DNA of 64,000 nt from Dendrophyllia cribrosa. Its lineage: Eukaryota > Cnidaria > Anthozoa > Scleractinia > Dendrophylliidae. A program made the position numbers and the translations under genes. A model generated the notes under the pieces. The model was not told the DNA's origin and searched no databases. It saw nothing but the letters and a program-made list of their open reading frames with translations. Positions 11,102 to 20,030 of this stretch are shown piece after piece (the first letter of the stretch is position 1; every line of letters starts with the position of its first letter). The stretch is taken from NCBI GenBank assembly GCA_024195265.1, contig JAJLRJ010000007.1, positions 31,534,898-31,598,897 on the forward strand, in the 5' to 3' direction.

Positions 11102-12213
11102 TTGTTTCCTGTTGTATTTTCGTCCATTTACTAATCCTATTTTTTTTTTTCGTTTTCTTTTTCTATTCTTCTCCGTTCCTCTCTCTATTCGTTCATATAG
11201 ATGTTCTAAACCCCGGTATCTGGGCTTCTCTTGAAGATCTGCGTGATCCGTCTTTAAAGAAGTTGGCTTCCAGGCTCGAGTCGACCGTCATTGCTTCCAG
11301 GGCAGCAGGAACCACCGATTCATACAGAAGGGCTTTTGCCAGGTGGAAGATATTTGCCAGTTCTAACGATGAAATTCAAGTTTTCCCTGCGAAAGCGGAG
11401 CATGTGGCTTTGTACTTACAGCATTTATTGGACACAACGCACTCTCATTGTGCTGTAGACTCTGCTATTTATGCCATCCAGTGGGCACATAATTTAGCAG
11501 GGATCCCATCCCCTACAGATAGCCCTATTATTCATGCCGTTAGTAGCGCCGCCAAAAGATTAAATGGAACTCGTTTAGTGAATAAGAAAGAGCCCGTTTC
11601 AGCCGATATGATAAAAAAGCTTGTTGAGGCTTCAAATTTTGATAATTTACTTGAGTTGAGAAATGTGTGCATTTTTATCCTTGCATTTGCTGGATTTTTC
11701 AGAATCGAGGAGGTTCTTCATATTAAGTATGGAGACGTTTGTTTTCACTCTGGTTATGTCGCTATTAATGTTGATAAAAGCAAGACCGATCAACTAAGGA
11801 AGGGTAATGAAGTTGTTATTTCTGAAGGTTTAACCAATGGAACTTGTCCAGTTACGATCTTAAAACGATACTTAACTGAAGTGGAGCGTTGTTCAGTCGA
11901 CTCTAGTCATTATATTTTCAGAGCGCTTTCTAAGACTAGGTTAGGCCATAAGTTCGTTTCTGCTAACAAGCCTATTAGTTATTCCACTGTTAGGGATTAT
12001 TTTAAGAATAGTTTTAAGGATATTGTGCCGGATATTTCGCTGTTCGGTACGCATTCATTAAGGGCCGGTGGGGCTTCAGCCGCCGCTAATGCTGGCGTAG
12101 AAGATAGGCTTTTCCAGAGGCATGGCAGATGGAAGACGATTTCTGCCAAGAATGGTTATGTAGATGACAATTTGGACTCCAGATTGTTAGTTTCTAAGAT
12201 GTTGGGACTTTAA
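11071..12213 (+). CDS. Tyrosine recombinase (YR retroelement integrase)
   Basis: Apart from its first 40 or so codons the frame is a full tyrosine recombinase. It has an N-terminal core-binding region with SYRRAFARWKIFA, a catalytic Arg in GFFRIEEVL, Lys in SKTDQLRKG, the H-x2-R box THSLRAGG, then QRHGRWKT and a candidate nucleophile Tyr in KNGYV. The early hydrophobic codons are probably not translated. They lie over the minisatellite and a long pyrimidine tract ending TTCATATAG at 11,200, which looks like a 3' splice site, so the real exon probably starts at 11,201 within a spliced message. This part shows no frameshift, unlike the polymerase. It integrates circular cDNA by site-specific recombination. 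Confidence 0.85.
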   Translation: MSTPRWCDMFFVSCCIFVHLLILFFFFVFFFYSSPFLSLFVHIDVLNPGIWASLEDLRDPSLKKLASRLESTVIASRAAGTTDSYRRAFARWKIFASSNDEIQVFPAKAEHVALYLQHLLDTTHSHCAVDSAIYAIQWAHNLAGIPSPTDSPIIHAVSSAAKRLNGTRLVNKKEPVSADMIKKLVEASNFDNLLELRNVCIFILAFAGFFRIEEVLHIKYGDVCFHSGYVAINVDKSKTDQLRKGNEVVISEGLTNGTCPVTILKRYLTEVERCSVDSSHYIFRALSKTRLGHKFVSANKPISYSTVRDYFKNSFKDIVPDISLFGTHSLRAGGASAAANAGVEDRLFQRHGRWKTISAKNGYVDDNLDSRLLVSKMLGL

Positions 12214-12263
12214 TTTGTGTTTTCGATCAATATTTCATTCACTTATTTCCCTTTCTTTAGCTC

Positions 12264-12352
12264 TAGCAGGATACATCCGTCAGATGACTGACTGGCTCAT
12301 CCTCAATAAACTCATTTCACAATGAATGTCTCGTCTTAGTGGAGTCAGAATA
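12264..12352 (+). repeat. Direct repeat copy 1 (Ngaro 3' repeat)
   Basis: It runs from TAGCAGGATACATCCGTCAG to GGAGTCAGAAT and is nearly identical to 12804-12892. Confidence 0.85.
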
Positions 12353-12803
12353 TGTAATTTCTGACGACTGAGTGACGTAGGAACGAATTAGGCAGAAATT
12401 ATTATTCTGACGGCACGGCATAGAGGTTCGCGTGTCCTCGTGGGACAGTTCAGGACTATTTAAGGTTTTGGCGGGAGATATGTATCATTCTACGTCGGTC
12501 AGTCTTCTGCAACATTATCTTTTTTTTTTCTTTTTATTTGTCGATTAAGCTTCAGTCTTTCAAATAGGTTTGATACTGTATTATAGCAAAGTATTTGAAA
12601 ATTTTATTATTTCTCAGTTGTACCTCTGCCTCCGAGGTCCAATGCCACTGCACTTTTATAGGGGGGTATACGTTTCCACAATTTTTGGCCACTTCTAAAG
12701 GGTGGTTTTTAGTGGTTTTTCGTATCTGGCGTGGCACAATTTTCTGTAATTTAATGTAAATTAAAATCTAATTTATGAGGTCAGGAGAATGTAAAGAATA
12801 TGT

Positions 12804-12892
12804 TAGCAGGATACATGCGTCAGATGACTGACTGGCTCATCCTCAATAAACTCGTTTCACATTGAATGTCTCGTCTTAGTGGAGTCAGAATG
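12804..12892 (+). repeat. Direct repeat copy 2 (Ngaro 3' repeat)
   Basis: It is the second copy of the 89-bp repeat and marks the 3' end of the element. The intervening 450 bp would correspond to the A2 segment of a split-repeat retroelement. It carries a TATTTAAGG box near 12,458. Confidence 0.85.
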
Positions 12893-14602
12893 AACAATTG
12901 ACTTTAGGAACTGACAGAAGAAGTTGTGTCGAAGAACGTATACAGTCTAGTTGCTGTTTATACAAATGTTGTATAGAAAAAAGTAAAAGAAGTCATGTAA
13001 AGAATTAAAAAAATATATTCTAAATCACTCCTGACAACAGCCAAGGAAAAATTGGAAGGGGACCGTGTTGTTCTCGAAGATAAATGGACTATAATTGATG
13101 AGTTTGAAGTTGTGAAGGCTCTTGACAAGAATACACTACTCATTGTCTTAAAAGAAGATGAATTTTGGACACCAGTCTCTCAAGCAAGTGTTGGGAAAGA
13201 GATGGAAGAGCCTTGCAAGACTGAGTCAATGGTAAACAATGATGGTTGCATGCATCTTGAAATGGTTGGTGGAGAGCTGAAACTGCGAAAACCAACAGAA
13301 CAGGTATACCATAATTATCCTTTATTATTTTTACAAAATAAACATTCTTGTATAAGGGCAATTCAAGCATTTACTAATAAGTAAACGTTTACAATAGACT
13401 GCTTCAGAATATAGGTAGCTTTAAAGGTATTCTTGATATTCCTGTAGTCTACTATGAATTGAAGTTGCAGTTTTATGGTACATGTAGTTTAAATAGAAAG
13501 TGTTGTAATAATCTACACAGTCGTATTTGTATATTTGTTTGCAATGAGTTGTGTTTAACTTAGGCTGGACCATAAATACTAAATGTATTTAATTCCATTG
13601 GAGGGGGATGACTATCGAAAAGTTTTTTTCCCTTGTTGCAGGATATTCTGCTTTTAGACAAGCCACCAGATGTCATTGAAGGAAAAGCACAAATTTATGG
13701 GAAGACAGGCAAGACCCCAACCAGGTTTCAAATGGCCATTAATGATGCTGCAGTAGAAATAGCAAAGGACGACCTAATTGCAGTTTTTCATAAAGGTAGG
13801 TGTACTTTTGTATATGCCAAGAATATGCTTTATCTCAATGTGAGAATGAAATCAATACATGTAGACTCTACATGTACTTTCTGTTCTGTTTGCATGTTTA
13901 AAAATATTGATTACTACTAATTATTGTTTTTGCCATTATAACTTCCGTAATTGGAAACTATTGATACCGAAAGTGCAGTAATATGGAAATGCTACTACAT
14001 TCTTTCGTGGTGATTAAATTCCCGTTTAACTCTACAGGAGATTTGCTAAAAAAAGCAAGGGCTAAAGTGACTGCCGATGGGTACGTGTTTGCAAAAAAGC
14101 AATCGAGAGCCACACAGAAATAGTCATCGAGTGAGTCGGAAGATCCTCCTAGCAAGAGAAAGAAAATTGATTCAGAATAGAGGGCACGTGAATTGAAGCT
14201 GTTGCAAGATTATTTGGATACATTAGACGGTCGCCTTCGCTTTAAACAACATCTACTGGATAAAGCATGCTCCATCAACAATTTCAAGCAGTGCGATGAA
14301 ATATGTGATGGCATCAAGAAAGTAAGGAGGAAAAGGAGGAAAAGCACAACAGCAAAACTGATCTCATTAAAAAAGATGGAAAGAAGAAACACAAAAAGCT
14401 TCCTTGCATTCTTAGACATCTGACCAGTACGTCCAGTGAGAGTGACACCAGCACGACAACCACCGCAGATTCTGCATGTTCCAGCAAACATTCTGATGGC
14501 GTGGATAGTGTTGATGTAGAATCTCAATGAGCAAGTACCAGCAAACAGCCTCATGGTACGAGTAGTCATACTGAAGAAACCGAAGATGCAAGTTGCAGCA
14601 AA

Positions 14603-14607
14603 CAGCC
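14603..14607. repeat. Target-site duplication of the Polinton (left)
   Basis: CAGCC (or CAGCCA to 14,608) is repeated directly after the right end of the element at 42,624. The ambiguity of one base comes from whether the element starts with A or G. Confidence 0.7.
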
Positions 14608-14810
14608 AGCAGCATAGAGAGTTGGTGATTCGGGACCACCTAAAATAAGGCCTCAAATGCCCGAGTTAAGCCCTCACACGAGTCATTGTCATTCCTCGTG
14701 TGAGGGCTTAACTCGGGCATTTGGGGCCTTATTTTAGGTGGTCCCGAATGCACCAACTCTCTAAGCTGCTCACTGGTTAATGCTGCTCCGGTACGAGACC
14801 ACCTCCACAG
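14608..14810 (+). repeat. Polinton left TIR (203 bp) with terminal hairpin
   Basis: It is the inverted copy of 42421-42623 with very few differences. The outer 163 bp (14,608-14,770) is itself an imperfect palindrome with arms of about 75 bp around a short TCATTGTCATT loop. The inner part is TGCTGCTCCGGTACGAGACC. Confidence 0.9.
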
Positions 14811-14844
14811 GGAGATTTAACCAATTGAAGTCATGCGTACCTCT

Positions 14845-14855
14845 TGTATATCGCG
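14845..14855 (+). promoter_or_regulatory. TATA-like start-proximal motif
   Basis: TGTATATCGCG ends directly at the ATG at 14,856. It is a weak member of the motif family seen throughout the Polinton. Confidence 0.4.
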
Positions 14856-15070
14856 ATGGTGAATGAACGAGACCTTTTGCCCTTCATTGTAAATGCTGAA
14901 ATGCAGCAACACTCAACTGCGCAAATCAAGGCCCGTCGACTAAAGATCACTTGTCTTGGTTGCGGACAAAGAAGGTCTTTGTCAACGATTTACAGACACA
15001 GAAAAAATGGTTGCCCGCCTTTGGAAAGAAATCCTCGAGCTCTTATCAGACATGAGGTGCATTTGGTGGA
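14856..15070 (+). pseudogene. Small zinc-finger protein, 5' half (split by insertion)
   Basis: The first Polinton gene begins at ATG 14,856, chosen because the TATA-like motif abuts it. It encodes about 70 residues including a C-x2-C ... H-x4-C pattern (CLGCGQRRS ... HRKNGC), a possible single zinc finger. The frame is cut at 15,070 by the 1.9-kb AT-rich element. The 3' half lies at 16,992-17,245. Both sides of the duplicated 9 bp are in the same reading frame, so the break is the insertion alone. The function is unknown. Confidence 0.6.
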
Positions 15071-15254
15071 GAGAGGTGCAGTATTGCGTATTATCATTAT
15101 ATCAGGACTAATAATCAGTTATGATATATCATGCTTTTTCTAATACATCTCTTCTTAAAAATATTGCTATTATCATGATATATCTTTGGTGATATAAGGG
15201 GTTGATTTTTTGATATTCCGCAATGGGTTTTTCTCATATAAAGATATGTTATCA

Positions 15255-15460
15255 TGATACTATCAGAATATTTAGTTAAGTAGAATTTGTTCTCCTCCCA
15301 GTGATACAGTGATTTATCATGATATTATCAGAATATTTAATTAAGTAGAATTTGTTCTCCTCCCAGTGATACAGTGATTTATCATGATATTATCAGAATA
15401 TATTTAATTAAGTAGAATTTGTTCTCTTCCGAGTGATACAGTGATAAATTAAGATATCAG
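15255..15460. repeat. Tandem repeat, about 70-80-bp unit, 3 copies
   Basis: The unit contains TATCATGATATTATCAGAAT, TTAATTAAGTAGAATTTGTT and CCCAGTGATACAGTGAT. Three successive copies lie here and a fourth, degraded one ends near 15,510. They resemble subterminal transposase-binding repeats. Confidence 0.75.
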
Positions 15461-15508
15461 AATATTTAATGAAGGAACTTTAACGTCTACTACCAGTGAT
15501 AGAGTGAT

Positions 15509-15580
15509 AACCCTAAACACAACCCTAACCATAACCCTAACCCTAACATCGTAAAGTAACCCTAACCCTTACATCTGCCC
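15509..15580 (-). repeat. Interstitial telomere-like repeats
   Basis: Irregular CCCTAA units (ATAACCCTAACCCTAAC and relatives) occur about eight times. This is the complement of the TTAGGG telomere repeat of metazoans. Confidence 0.8.
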
Positions 15581-16071
15581 CCGCCAAGTGCAATAGACAA
15601 TACTCTGTGACTAATTTGTGTCTTTTATTCCTTATTAGTAGCTAGCCTTCTTTTTTCTTTCAATTACTTTTACACTGTACTGTTTTCTTGTTTAATTTCT
15701 GCGCTTTTTTTGGAAACATGCGTTCTACTTTACTTTACTTTGTCTTTTCTTTTGTGTTTTTGTCTGTTCCTTTATTAAAGCAAACTTGAAAACAACATGA
15801 TAAACTTTCAACGCTTGATACTTGCTAATACGTGCTTTGCAACATGGGTTTCCAAAAAGAAAAATTTCCTTCTAATACTCCTTTTTATTGCATTGTATTT
15901 TGGGCCCAAGTCTTGCAAATAATGCTTCTCTGATTCTTTATATTATACAGAATAACTTATCACTCCAGTTTATGTACTGTTACCTACTGACAAACATGGT
16001 CATAGTTTTCTGGAGATGTAGGTGATAATACGAGATTAAAGTACCTCGGTTACGACAGGGCATGTGGGCTA

Positions 16072-16416
16072 GTGCCGTACCTAAGAAATCAGGCGAAAAA
16101 CGGCAGTTCAGGCGCGATACTTCTTCTTGAACACGTCAAATTTTTAGTTGACATTTTTCATGTTTCGAAACATACGGAAGCTGTTTGTATGCCCCCGGAC
16201 AATCCCAAATGTGAATTTCACCCGCACCTTCCCCAGTTTTCTACCATCAAAGGCGTCAACACTGAATCCTGCGAACAGGGATTTCGTCGTCTCAACCAGT
16301 ACTTCGAAGTTACACGCAAAATGACTCAATACAAACGGAATATTCTTTTTTGGTTTGTTAATAACAGATTTAACACAGATCTAGAAAGTGAACTAAAAAG
16401 GCGCAAACTAATGTAA
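16072..16416 (+). pseudogene. C-terminal transposase-like fragment (KDZ-like)
   Basis: About 115 codons hold a block [16 protein letters not shown] followed by basic residues and FWFVNNRFN. This resembles the conserved C-terminal end of Kyakuja-Dileera-Zisupton transposases, where a similar 'NTE..EQ.F..L' block is followed by an aromatic-rich helix. The N-terminal catalytic region is absent, so it cannot be active. The family call is from memory and tentative. Confidence 0.4.
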
Positions 16417-16991
16417 GCCGAGTTAATGTAAAAGTATTATGAGAAAAGAAAAAGGCAATGTACTTCTGTAAATACATGGACGAATTGATCTTATCATGAT
16501 ATATCAAACTATCACTGTGTCTTGTCTTCTTTCTTAAATCACTAGAGTGAGATTTGAGAGTGATAGTGATACATGATATGATAACTTGCTTTATTTCAAG
16601 AAAACTTTCTATGCTCCTAGATAGGTGGACAATTTTTATATTATCATGATATATCACAATATCATCGTGTCTGTTATGCTTGGTGAAATGGTGAAATCAC
16701 TTGAGTGAGATTTGAGAATGATAGTAATACATGATATGATTCTAACTTGATAGTGATACCTTGATAATGATAATTAGAAAATTTGATAGCGAAAATTCTT
16801 CTAGCAACTATCATGTAAATACGATATGATAATGATATTTTTGATATTTAAAATGGAAAATTATTTTTGGCTTTTATCATTCTGTTATCACCCAAATATC
16901 ACTGAGATATCAAAATATCAATTATCAAACTAATAATATTCTATCACGATATTTTGATAAACCGCAATCCTGCACCTTAGTGATTTGGTGG

Positions 16992-17245
16992 TACCCCCAA
17001 GAGCTGTTCGAGATGTTTTTGCCGAGTCATATGTCAGCCAGCATGAGCTGAATGCATGGCTTGACGAGCAAGAACAACCATGTCTTGAAGAGCTAAGCCT
17101 GAAGGCTCTCGATCCCTTACACAGGATCCGAGATTTGAGCTTTGTTTCTGATTTCATCGAAGGCAAGTCATCACTCACAGCTTTTCAAACTGAGTTGAGA
17201 GGTTATCACCAATTGAAAAAACATTCACCCTTCGTATACCAATGA
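16992..17245 (+). pseudogene. Small zinc-finger protein, 3' half
   Basis: About 85 codons continue the gene started at 14,856 after the right-hand copy of the 9-bp duplication. The segment is acidic and helical (WLDEQEQPCLEELSL). The stop codon TGA at 17,243-17,245 overlaps the ATG of the next gene, which supports this being the true 3' end of a tightly packed viral-type gene. Confidence 0.6.
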
Positions 17246-18366
17246 TGGCGACAACACAAGCTTTCATGAACTTTCTCAAATCGAGGAACACTGGTCTGAA
17301 ACAAAAGAGCGCCGACTGGCTCTCAGCCAGACAAAATACAATTGGTGCCTCTGAAGTTTCTGCCTTGACAGGATCGTCGCCGTTTGAATCACGGCACAGC
17401 TTGCTCTTAAAGAAAATTCAACCCCCGGCTATGCATAACAATGCGGCTTGTACCTGGGGCAATCTGTTTGAGCCGATTATACGCAAGTGTTTTGAGCAAA
17501 AACATTCTGTTTCTGTTTTTGGTCACAGCATTTCTCTTAATCTGTCAAGCGATCATCAGCTTTATCGAAAGGTCACTTGTAGTCCAGACGGATACTTCAT
17601 GAATAAAGATAACACATTAAATTTATTAGAATTCAAGAGTCCGTTCAAGCGAAAAATAGCTATGAACAAGATTCCTAGCTATTATCGCGATCAGATACAA
17701 ACAGGGCTTGCTTTGAGTGGCGACATGGTCTCCAAAGGCTTGTTTGTTGACGGATATTTCAGAATGTGTTCTTTAAATCAGCTTGAACCAAGTTTAGCTC
17801 ACAATTCTTTTCTCAACGCCGGGAAAAAATACAAGACAAAAAACAAATCAACTCTTGCCTGGGGAGTCTGTTATCTATTCAGCAGACAAAACATTAAGAT
17901 CAATCAACCCGAACTTATTGATCTTGGAGCAATACAATCAATTGCTTTGTTTGAACATGTCATGGCTTTAATTGCCACTAAAGAGATTTGGGTTTCATAT
18001 GGCAAAATAAGAATGACGTTCACAGCCCGTGACGAAAATGCTGAATTTCTACGTTTAAACGCCATGAAAGAAGCGTTCTCTAACCCGCGTAGAGAAGTGC
18101 CAAAACCTGTTGCAATGTTCGCTTGGAAATTGCTCGATCTCACTGAAATTTGGGAGTTTAAAAAACCAGATTTCTTGAGCGAAATCCAAAGGTCTGTTGA
18201 ATGTTTTCATGAAAACCTATCAAAATTGAAAGAACGAATCAAAAATTATACTTACACCAATGACTCTGCCACAACTCCAAACACAGGCGATGACAAGGCC
18301 TTTTTGGAAGCCTTTTTGGAAGCCTTTTTAATGAAGCAAGCGGCAAAGCTCACTCCAGAGTTCTGA
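17242..18366 (+). CDS. YqaJ / lambda-exonuclease-like recombinase nuclease
   Basis: A 374-residue protein. Visible motifs are WLSARQNTIGASEVSALTG at about 26-44 (typical opening of YqaJ viral recombinases), a WGNLFEP helix motif with Glu77, SPDGYF with Asp116 and LLEFKSP with Glu130 and Lys132, then a Gln-containing helix (YRDQIQTGL). This is the PD-(D/E)XK nuclease core. Family members degrade one DNA strand from ends and feed single-strand annealing during viral DNA replication. It starts by overlapping the stop of the preceding gene and converges with the next by 17 bp. No break is seen. A repeated FLEAFLEAFL tail occurs near the C-terminus. Confidence 0.8.
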   Translation: MMATTQAFMNFLKSRNTGLKQKSADWLSARQNTIGASEVSALTGSSPFESRHSLLLKKIQPPAMHNNAACTWGNLFEPIIRKCFEQKHSVSVFGHSISLNLSSDHQLYRKVTCSPDGYFMNKDNTLNLLEFKSPFKRKIAMNKIPSYYRDQIQTGLALSGDMVSKGLFVDGYFRMCSLNQLEPSLAHNSFLNAGKKYKTKNKSTLAWGVCYLFSRQNIKINQPELIDLGAIQSIALFEHVMALIATKEIWVSYGKIRMTFTARDENAEFLRLNAMKEAFSNPRREVPKPVAMFAWKLLDLTEIWEFKKPDFLSEIQRSVECFHENLSKLKERIKNYTYTNDSATTPNTGDDKAFLEAFLEAFLMKQAAKLTPEF

Positions 18367-19015
18367 ACGCATTATGCCATAAATATTCGTTTTTGATTAT
18401 CATCGCATCAGACATCCATTGTTGTCTCAGGTAATTTATAATCACCCGTTGCGGGGCTTCAAGCGGTGTTATAATGTTCAGGATTTTGTAGATCACAAAC
18501 GTATAAGATATTCTCGGAAGCCGACCTTCTATTTGTTCGAAGACACGTTTCGTTTCATGGATTTGGTCGAGAGTCAACTTCACAGGTAGAATTTTGAGCT
18601 TTTTTATAAGTCTGTTCAGAGCATAACCAAAGGCATAACTTCGTCCCGGCCGATGGCTTTGTCTGTGGAAATTGTTTTGCTGCGTACATGCCGGAGCATC
18701 ATCGAGCACTTCCACACGGCCGCATCTTTTACAATAAAGTTCACAAGAATTGATTAATTGCAAAAAGGAGCCATCACAGTCATAACAAGACAGGAGTCTT
18801 CGGTCCCAGCGTTCAATCTCCATGTCATTGTAATGTTTTTGTAGATATTGCTTCCCAATCTCTGCCAACCCCACATCTTCGCATAACTGATAAAGTTTTT
18901 CCGGCAGGCACAAGCGGTGTATTTCTTTTCTGTAATCGCTGCCGTATAGCGAGCGGAGGATGACAAATTTGTGCTCTTTGTCAAGTTCATTGAGCCGTGC
19001 GCCAAACTCAGTCAT
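18350..19015 (-). CDS. VLTF3-like zinc-ribbon transcription factor (putative)
   Basis: 221 residues. A zinc-ribbon is formed by CYDC (Cys77, Cys80) and CKRC (Cys95, Cys98). A His-rich linker follows, then a helical block YAFGYALNRLIKKLKILP and a second conserved-looking block ending YKILN. Ribbon spacing, helix after the ribbon and overall size match the VLTF3-like late transcription factors of large DNA viruses. In poxviruses that factor is needed for late promoters. I assign it on architecture, so TFIIB-like or unrelated ribbon proteins remain possible. It converges with the nuclease gene. A weak TATA-like motif (CTAAATATAGAC) precedes the ATG. Confidence 0.55.
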   Translation of the reverse strand: MTEFGARLNELDKEHKFVILRSLYGSDYRKEIHRLCLPEKLYQLCEDVGLAEIGKQYLQKHYNDMEIERWDRRLLSCYDCDGSFLQLINSCELYCKRCGRVEVLDDAPACTQQNNFHRQSHRPGRSYAFGYALNRLIKKLKILPVKLTLDQIHETKRVFEQIEGRLPRISYTFVIYKILNIITPLEAPQRVIINYLRQQWMSDAMIIKNEYLWHNAFRTLE

Positions 19016-19016
19016 G

Positions 19017-19027
19017 TCTATATTTAG
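19017..19027 (-). promoter_or_regulatory. TATA-like start-proximal motif (weak)
   Basis: On the minus strand CTAAATATAGA lies 2-3 bases before the ATG of the VLTF3-like gene. Confidence 0.35.
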
Positions 19028-19124
19028 AGATTACAATTTTTCAATTGGGGGTTTCCCGTGACTTCCGGTATTGTTGTGTAAAGGCCGTATTTAGAAAATT
19101 ACAACTTTTCGAAGCTTCTCGGGC

Positions 19125-19280
19125 ATACCGAAGCGCCCCACAAATACCGAAGCGCCCCAATTTTGTTGAAAAAGTTTTTTCTGGGGCGCTTAGGAATTTA
19201 TTTTTTGAAAAAGTTTTTGTGGGGAGCTTAGGAATTTATTTTTTGAAAAAGTTTTTGGGGGCGCTTCGAAATTTATGGGC
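19125..19280. repeat. Tandem repeat in the Polinton intergenic region
   Basis: Three units of roughly 45-55 bp combine GGGGCGCTTAGGAATTTATT and TTTTGAAAAAGTTTTT. They are preceded by two ACCGAAGCGCCCC blocks. They lie in the longest gene-free gap (19,016-19,319) of the Polinton left half and could be a replication or regulatory site. Confidence 0.7.
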
Positions 19281-19319
19281 GTGATTTTTCCCTCAAGATT
19301 TGTAGATTGAAGCCAGAGT

Positions 19320-20006
19320 TTAATCTCTCAAATCGGATTTGGAGGCTGCGGTGAGAAGACTTATCTTTTTTTGAAACTCTTGTTTGACTTCCTTGCGAAG
19401 TTCGTTTTTGAGTTTCTCGAGGTCTGGCGCTTGTGTTTGAGTGCCAACATTTTTTTTAGCCTTAACACCATCCCTGATTGCAGCTTTGAGTTCGTGATAT
19501 TTTTCCACCTCACGAGTGATTATGGTGAATTCTGCATCACTGATCCTTTTGTCTTCCAGAGCCTTTGAGACCAGTTCATAGACAGAGTTGCATTTAGCCA
19601 GGGCCAGTGTGTAGATATTCTCGTGTTTGGCCACTTTTCGCTCCAATCGCTTGTTAGCAGCTGCGAAGCCAACTGATGACAGCCCACAGAGGGTCGCGAC
19701 GCCGGCGAGTGCTGGACTTGCAATTATTCCGAATCCAGTCAATGCAGTTGCAAGGGCCCCTGATGAAAGCCCGACAGAAAGTGACCCAAGGCCAACCGCC
19801 GAGTAATGAACCAATGATTGGGTTCGTTTATATTTCTTTGCGACCTGACAGTAATGCTCGGCTTCGTCAGACAGCTCTTTAAGCAAGTCAGAGATCTTTT
19901 TGAGCCGGAAATCTTCTGCATTAATTTGAGCGATCTCACGCATAGGGTATAGCTGTTGTGTCTCGCTGTATTCGGGGGCCGATGGAAGCACATTGGCAGA
20001 ACTCAT
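19320..20006 (-). CDS. Two-helix membrane protein of unknown function
   Basis: 228 residues. A central hydrophobic, Gly/Ala/Ser-rich segment (about 65-115) could form two membrane helices. It is flanked by charged helices, and the C-terminal 60 residues are predicted coiled coil (KLKNELRKEVKQEF). I recall similar proteins as a recurrent unnamed gene of invertebrate Polintons but cannot give a function. It starts at the ATG immediately after the strong motif at 20,012-20,026, and its neighbours on both sides are Polinton genes. A structural or membrane-remodelling role is only a guess. Confidence 0.7.
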   Translation of the reverse strand: MSSANVLPSAPEYSETQQLYPMREIAQINAEDFRLKKISDLLKELSDEAEHYCQVAKKYKRTQSLVHYSAVGLGSLSVGLSSGALATALTGFGIIASPALAGVATLCGLSSVGFAAANKRLERKVAKHENIYTLALAKCNSVYELVSKALEDKRISDAEFTIITREVEKYHELKAAIRDGVKAKKNVGTQTQAPDLEKLKNELRKEVKQEFQKKISLLTAASKSDLRD

Positions 20007-20011
20007 GGCAT

Positions 20012-20026
20012 GGGGTATATATATGA
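20012..20026 (-). promoter_or_regulatory. Polinton start-proximal promoter motif
   Basis: On the minus strand TCATATATATACCCC lies a few bases before the ATG at 20,006. It is a strong copy of the consensus. Confidence 0.65.
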
Positions 20027-20030
20027 TTTT

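Larger units (their letters stand above)
8378..12892 (+). mobile_element. Degenerate tyrosine-recombinase retrotransposon (Ngaro/DIRS type)
   Basis: The order is gag zinc knuckle, reverse transcriptase, RNase H, an 83-bp minisatellite, tyrosine recombinase, then two 89-bp direct repeats 540 bp apart. RT plus RNase H plus tyrosine recombinase in place of a DDE integrase defines the DIRS order. Split direct repeats after the recombinase favour Ngaro-like. The 5' end and 5' repeat are missing, and the polymerase frame is broken in at least three places. Confidence 0.8.
2958..14607 (+). pseudogene. Host gene, exons 1-4, split by the Polinton
   Basis: Four exons can be joined with consistent phases: 2958-3042, 13041-13303, 13642-13795 and 14038 onward. 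Each is bounded by GT and AG. Exon 1 opens with an ATG (MPLLKVIDQRR...). Exon 4 is lysine/serine-rich. The protein is not recognised. It is now broken. Exon 4 has in-frame TAG at 14,121, another TAG near 14,178 and a TGA near 14,529, plus a possible small intron or frameshift near 14,320. The Polinton interrupts exon 4 at 14,607, and reading resumes at 42,624. The 10-kb first intron is packed with transposons. All three early stops are compatible with C-to-T change at CAG or CGA codons. It could also be a decayed paralogue of a working gene elsewhere. Confidence 0.6.
15071..16982. mobile_element. AT-rich DNA element (KDZ-like?) inserted in the Polinton
   Basis: It is flanked by the 9-bp direct repeat ATTTGGTGG (15,062-15,070 and 16,983-16,991). 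Its ends are inverted repeats sharing AGGTGCAG.ATTGCG..TTATCA. The interior is very AT-rich, with many TATCATGATATATCA-like blocks on both sides, a threefold tandem repeat and a patch of telomere-like DNA. The only coding remnant is at 16,072-16,416. The weakly matching ends suggest it is old or non-autonomous. Confidence 0.7.
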
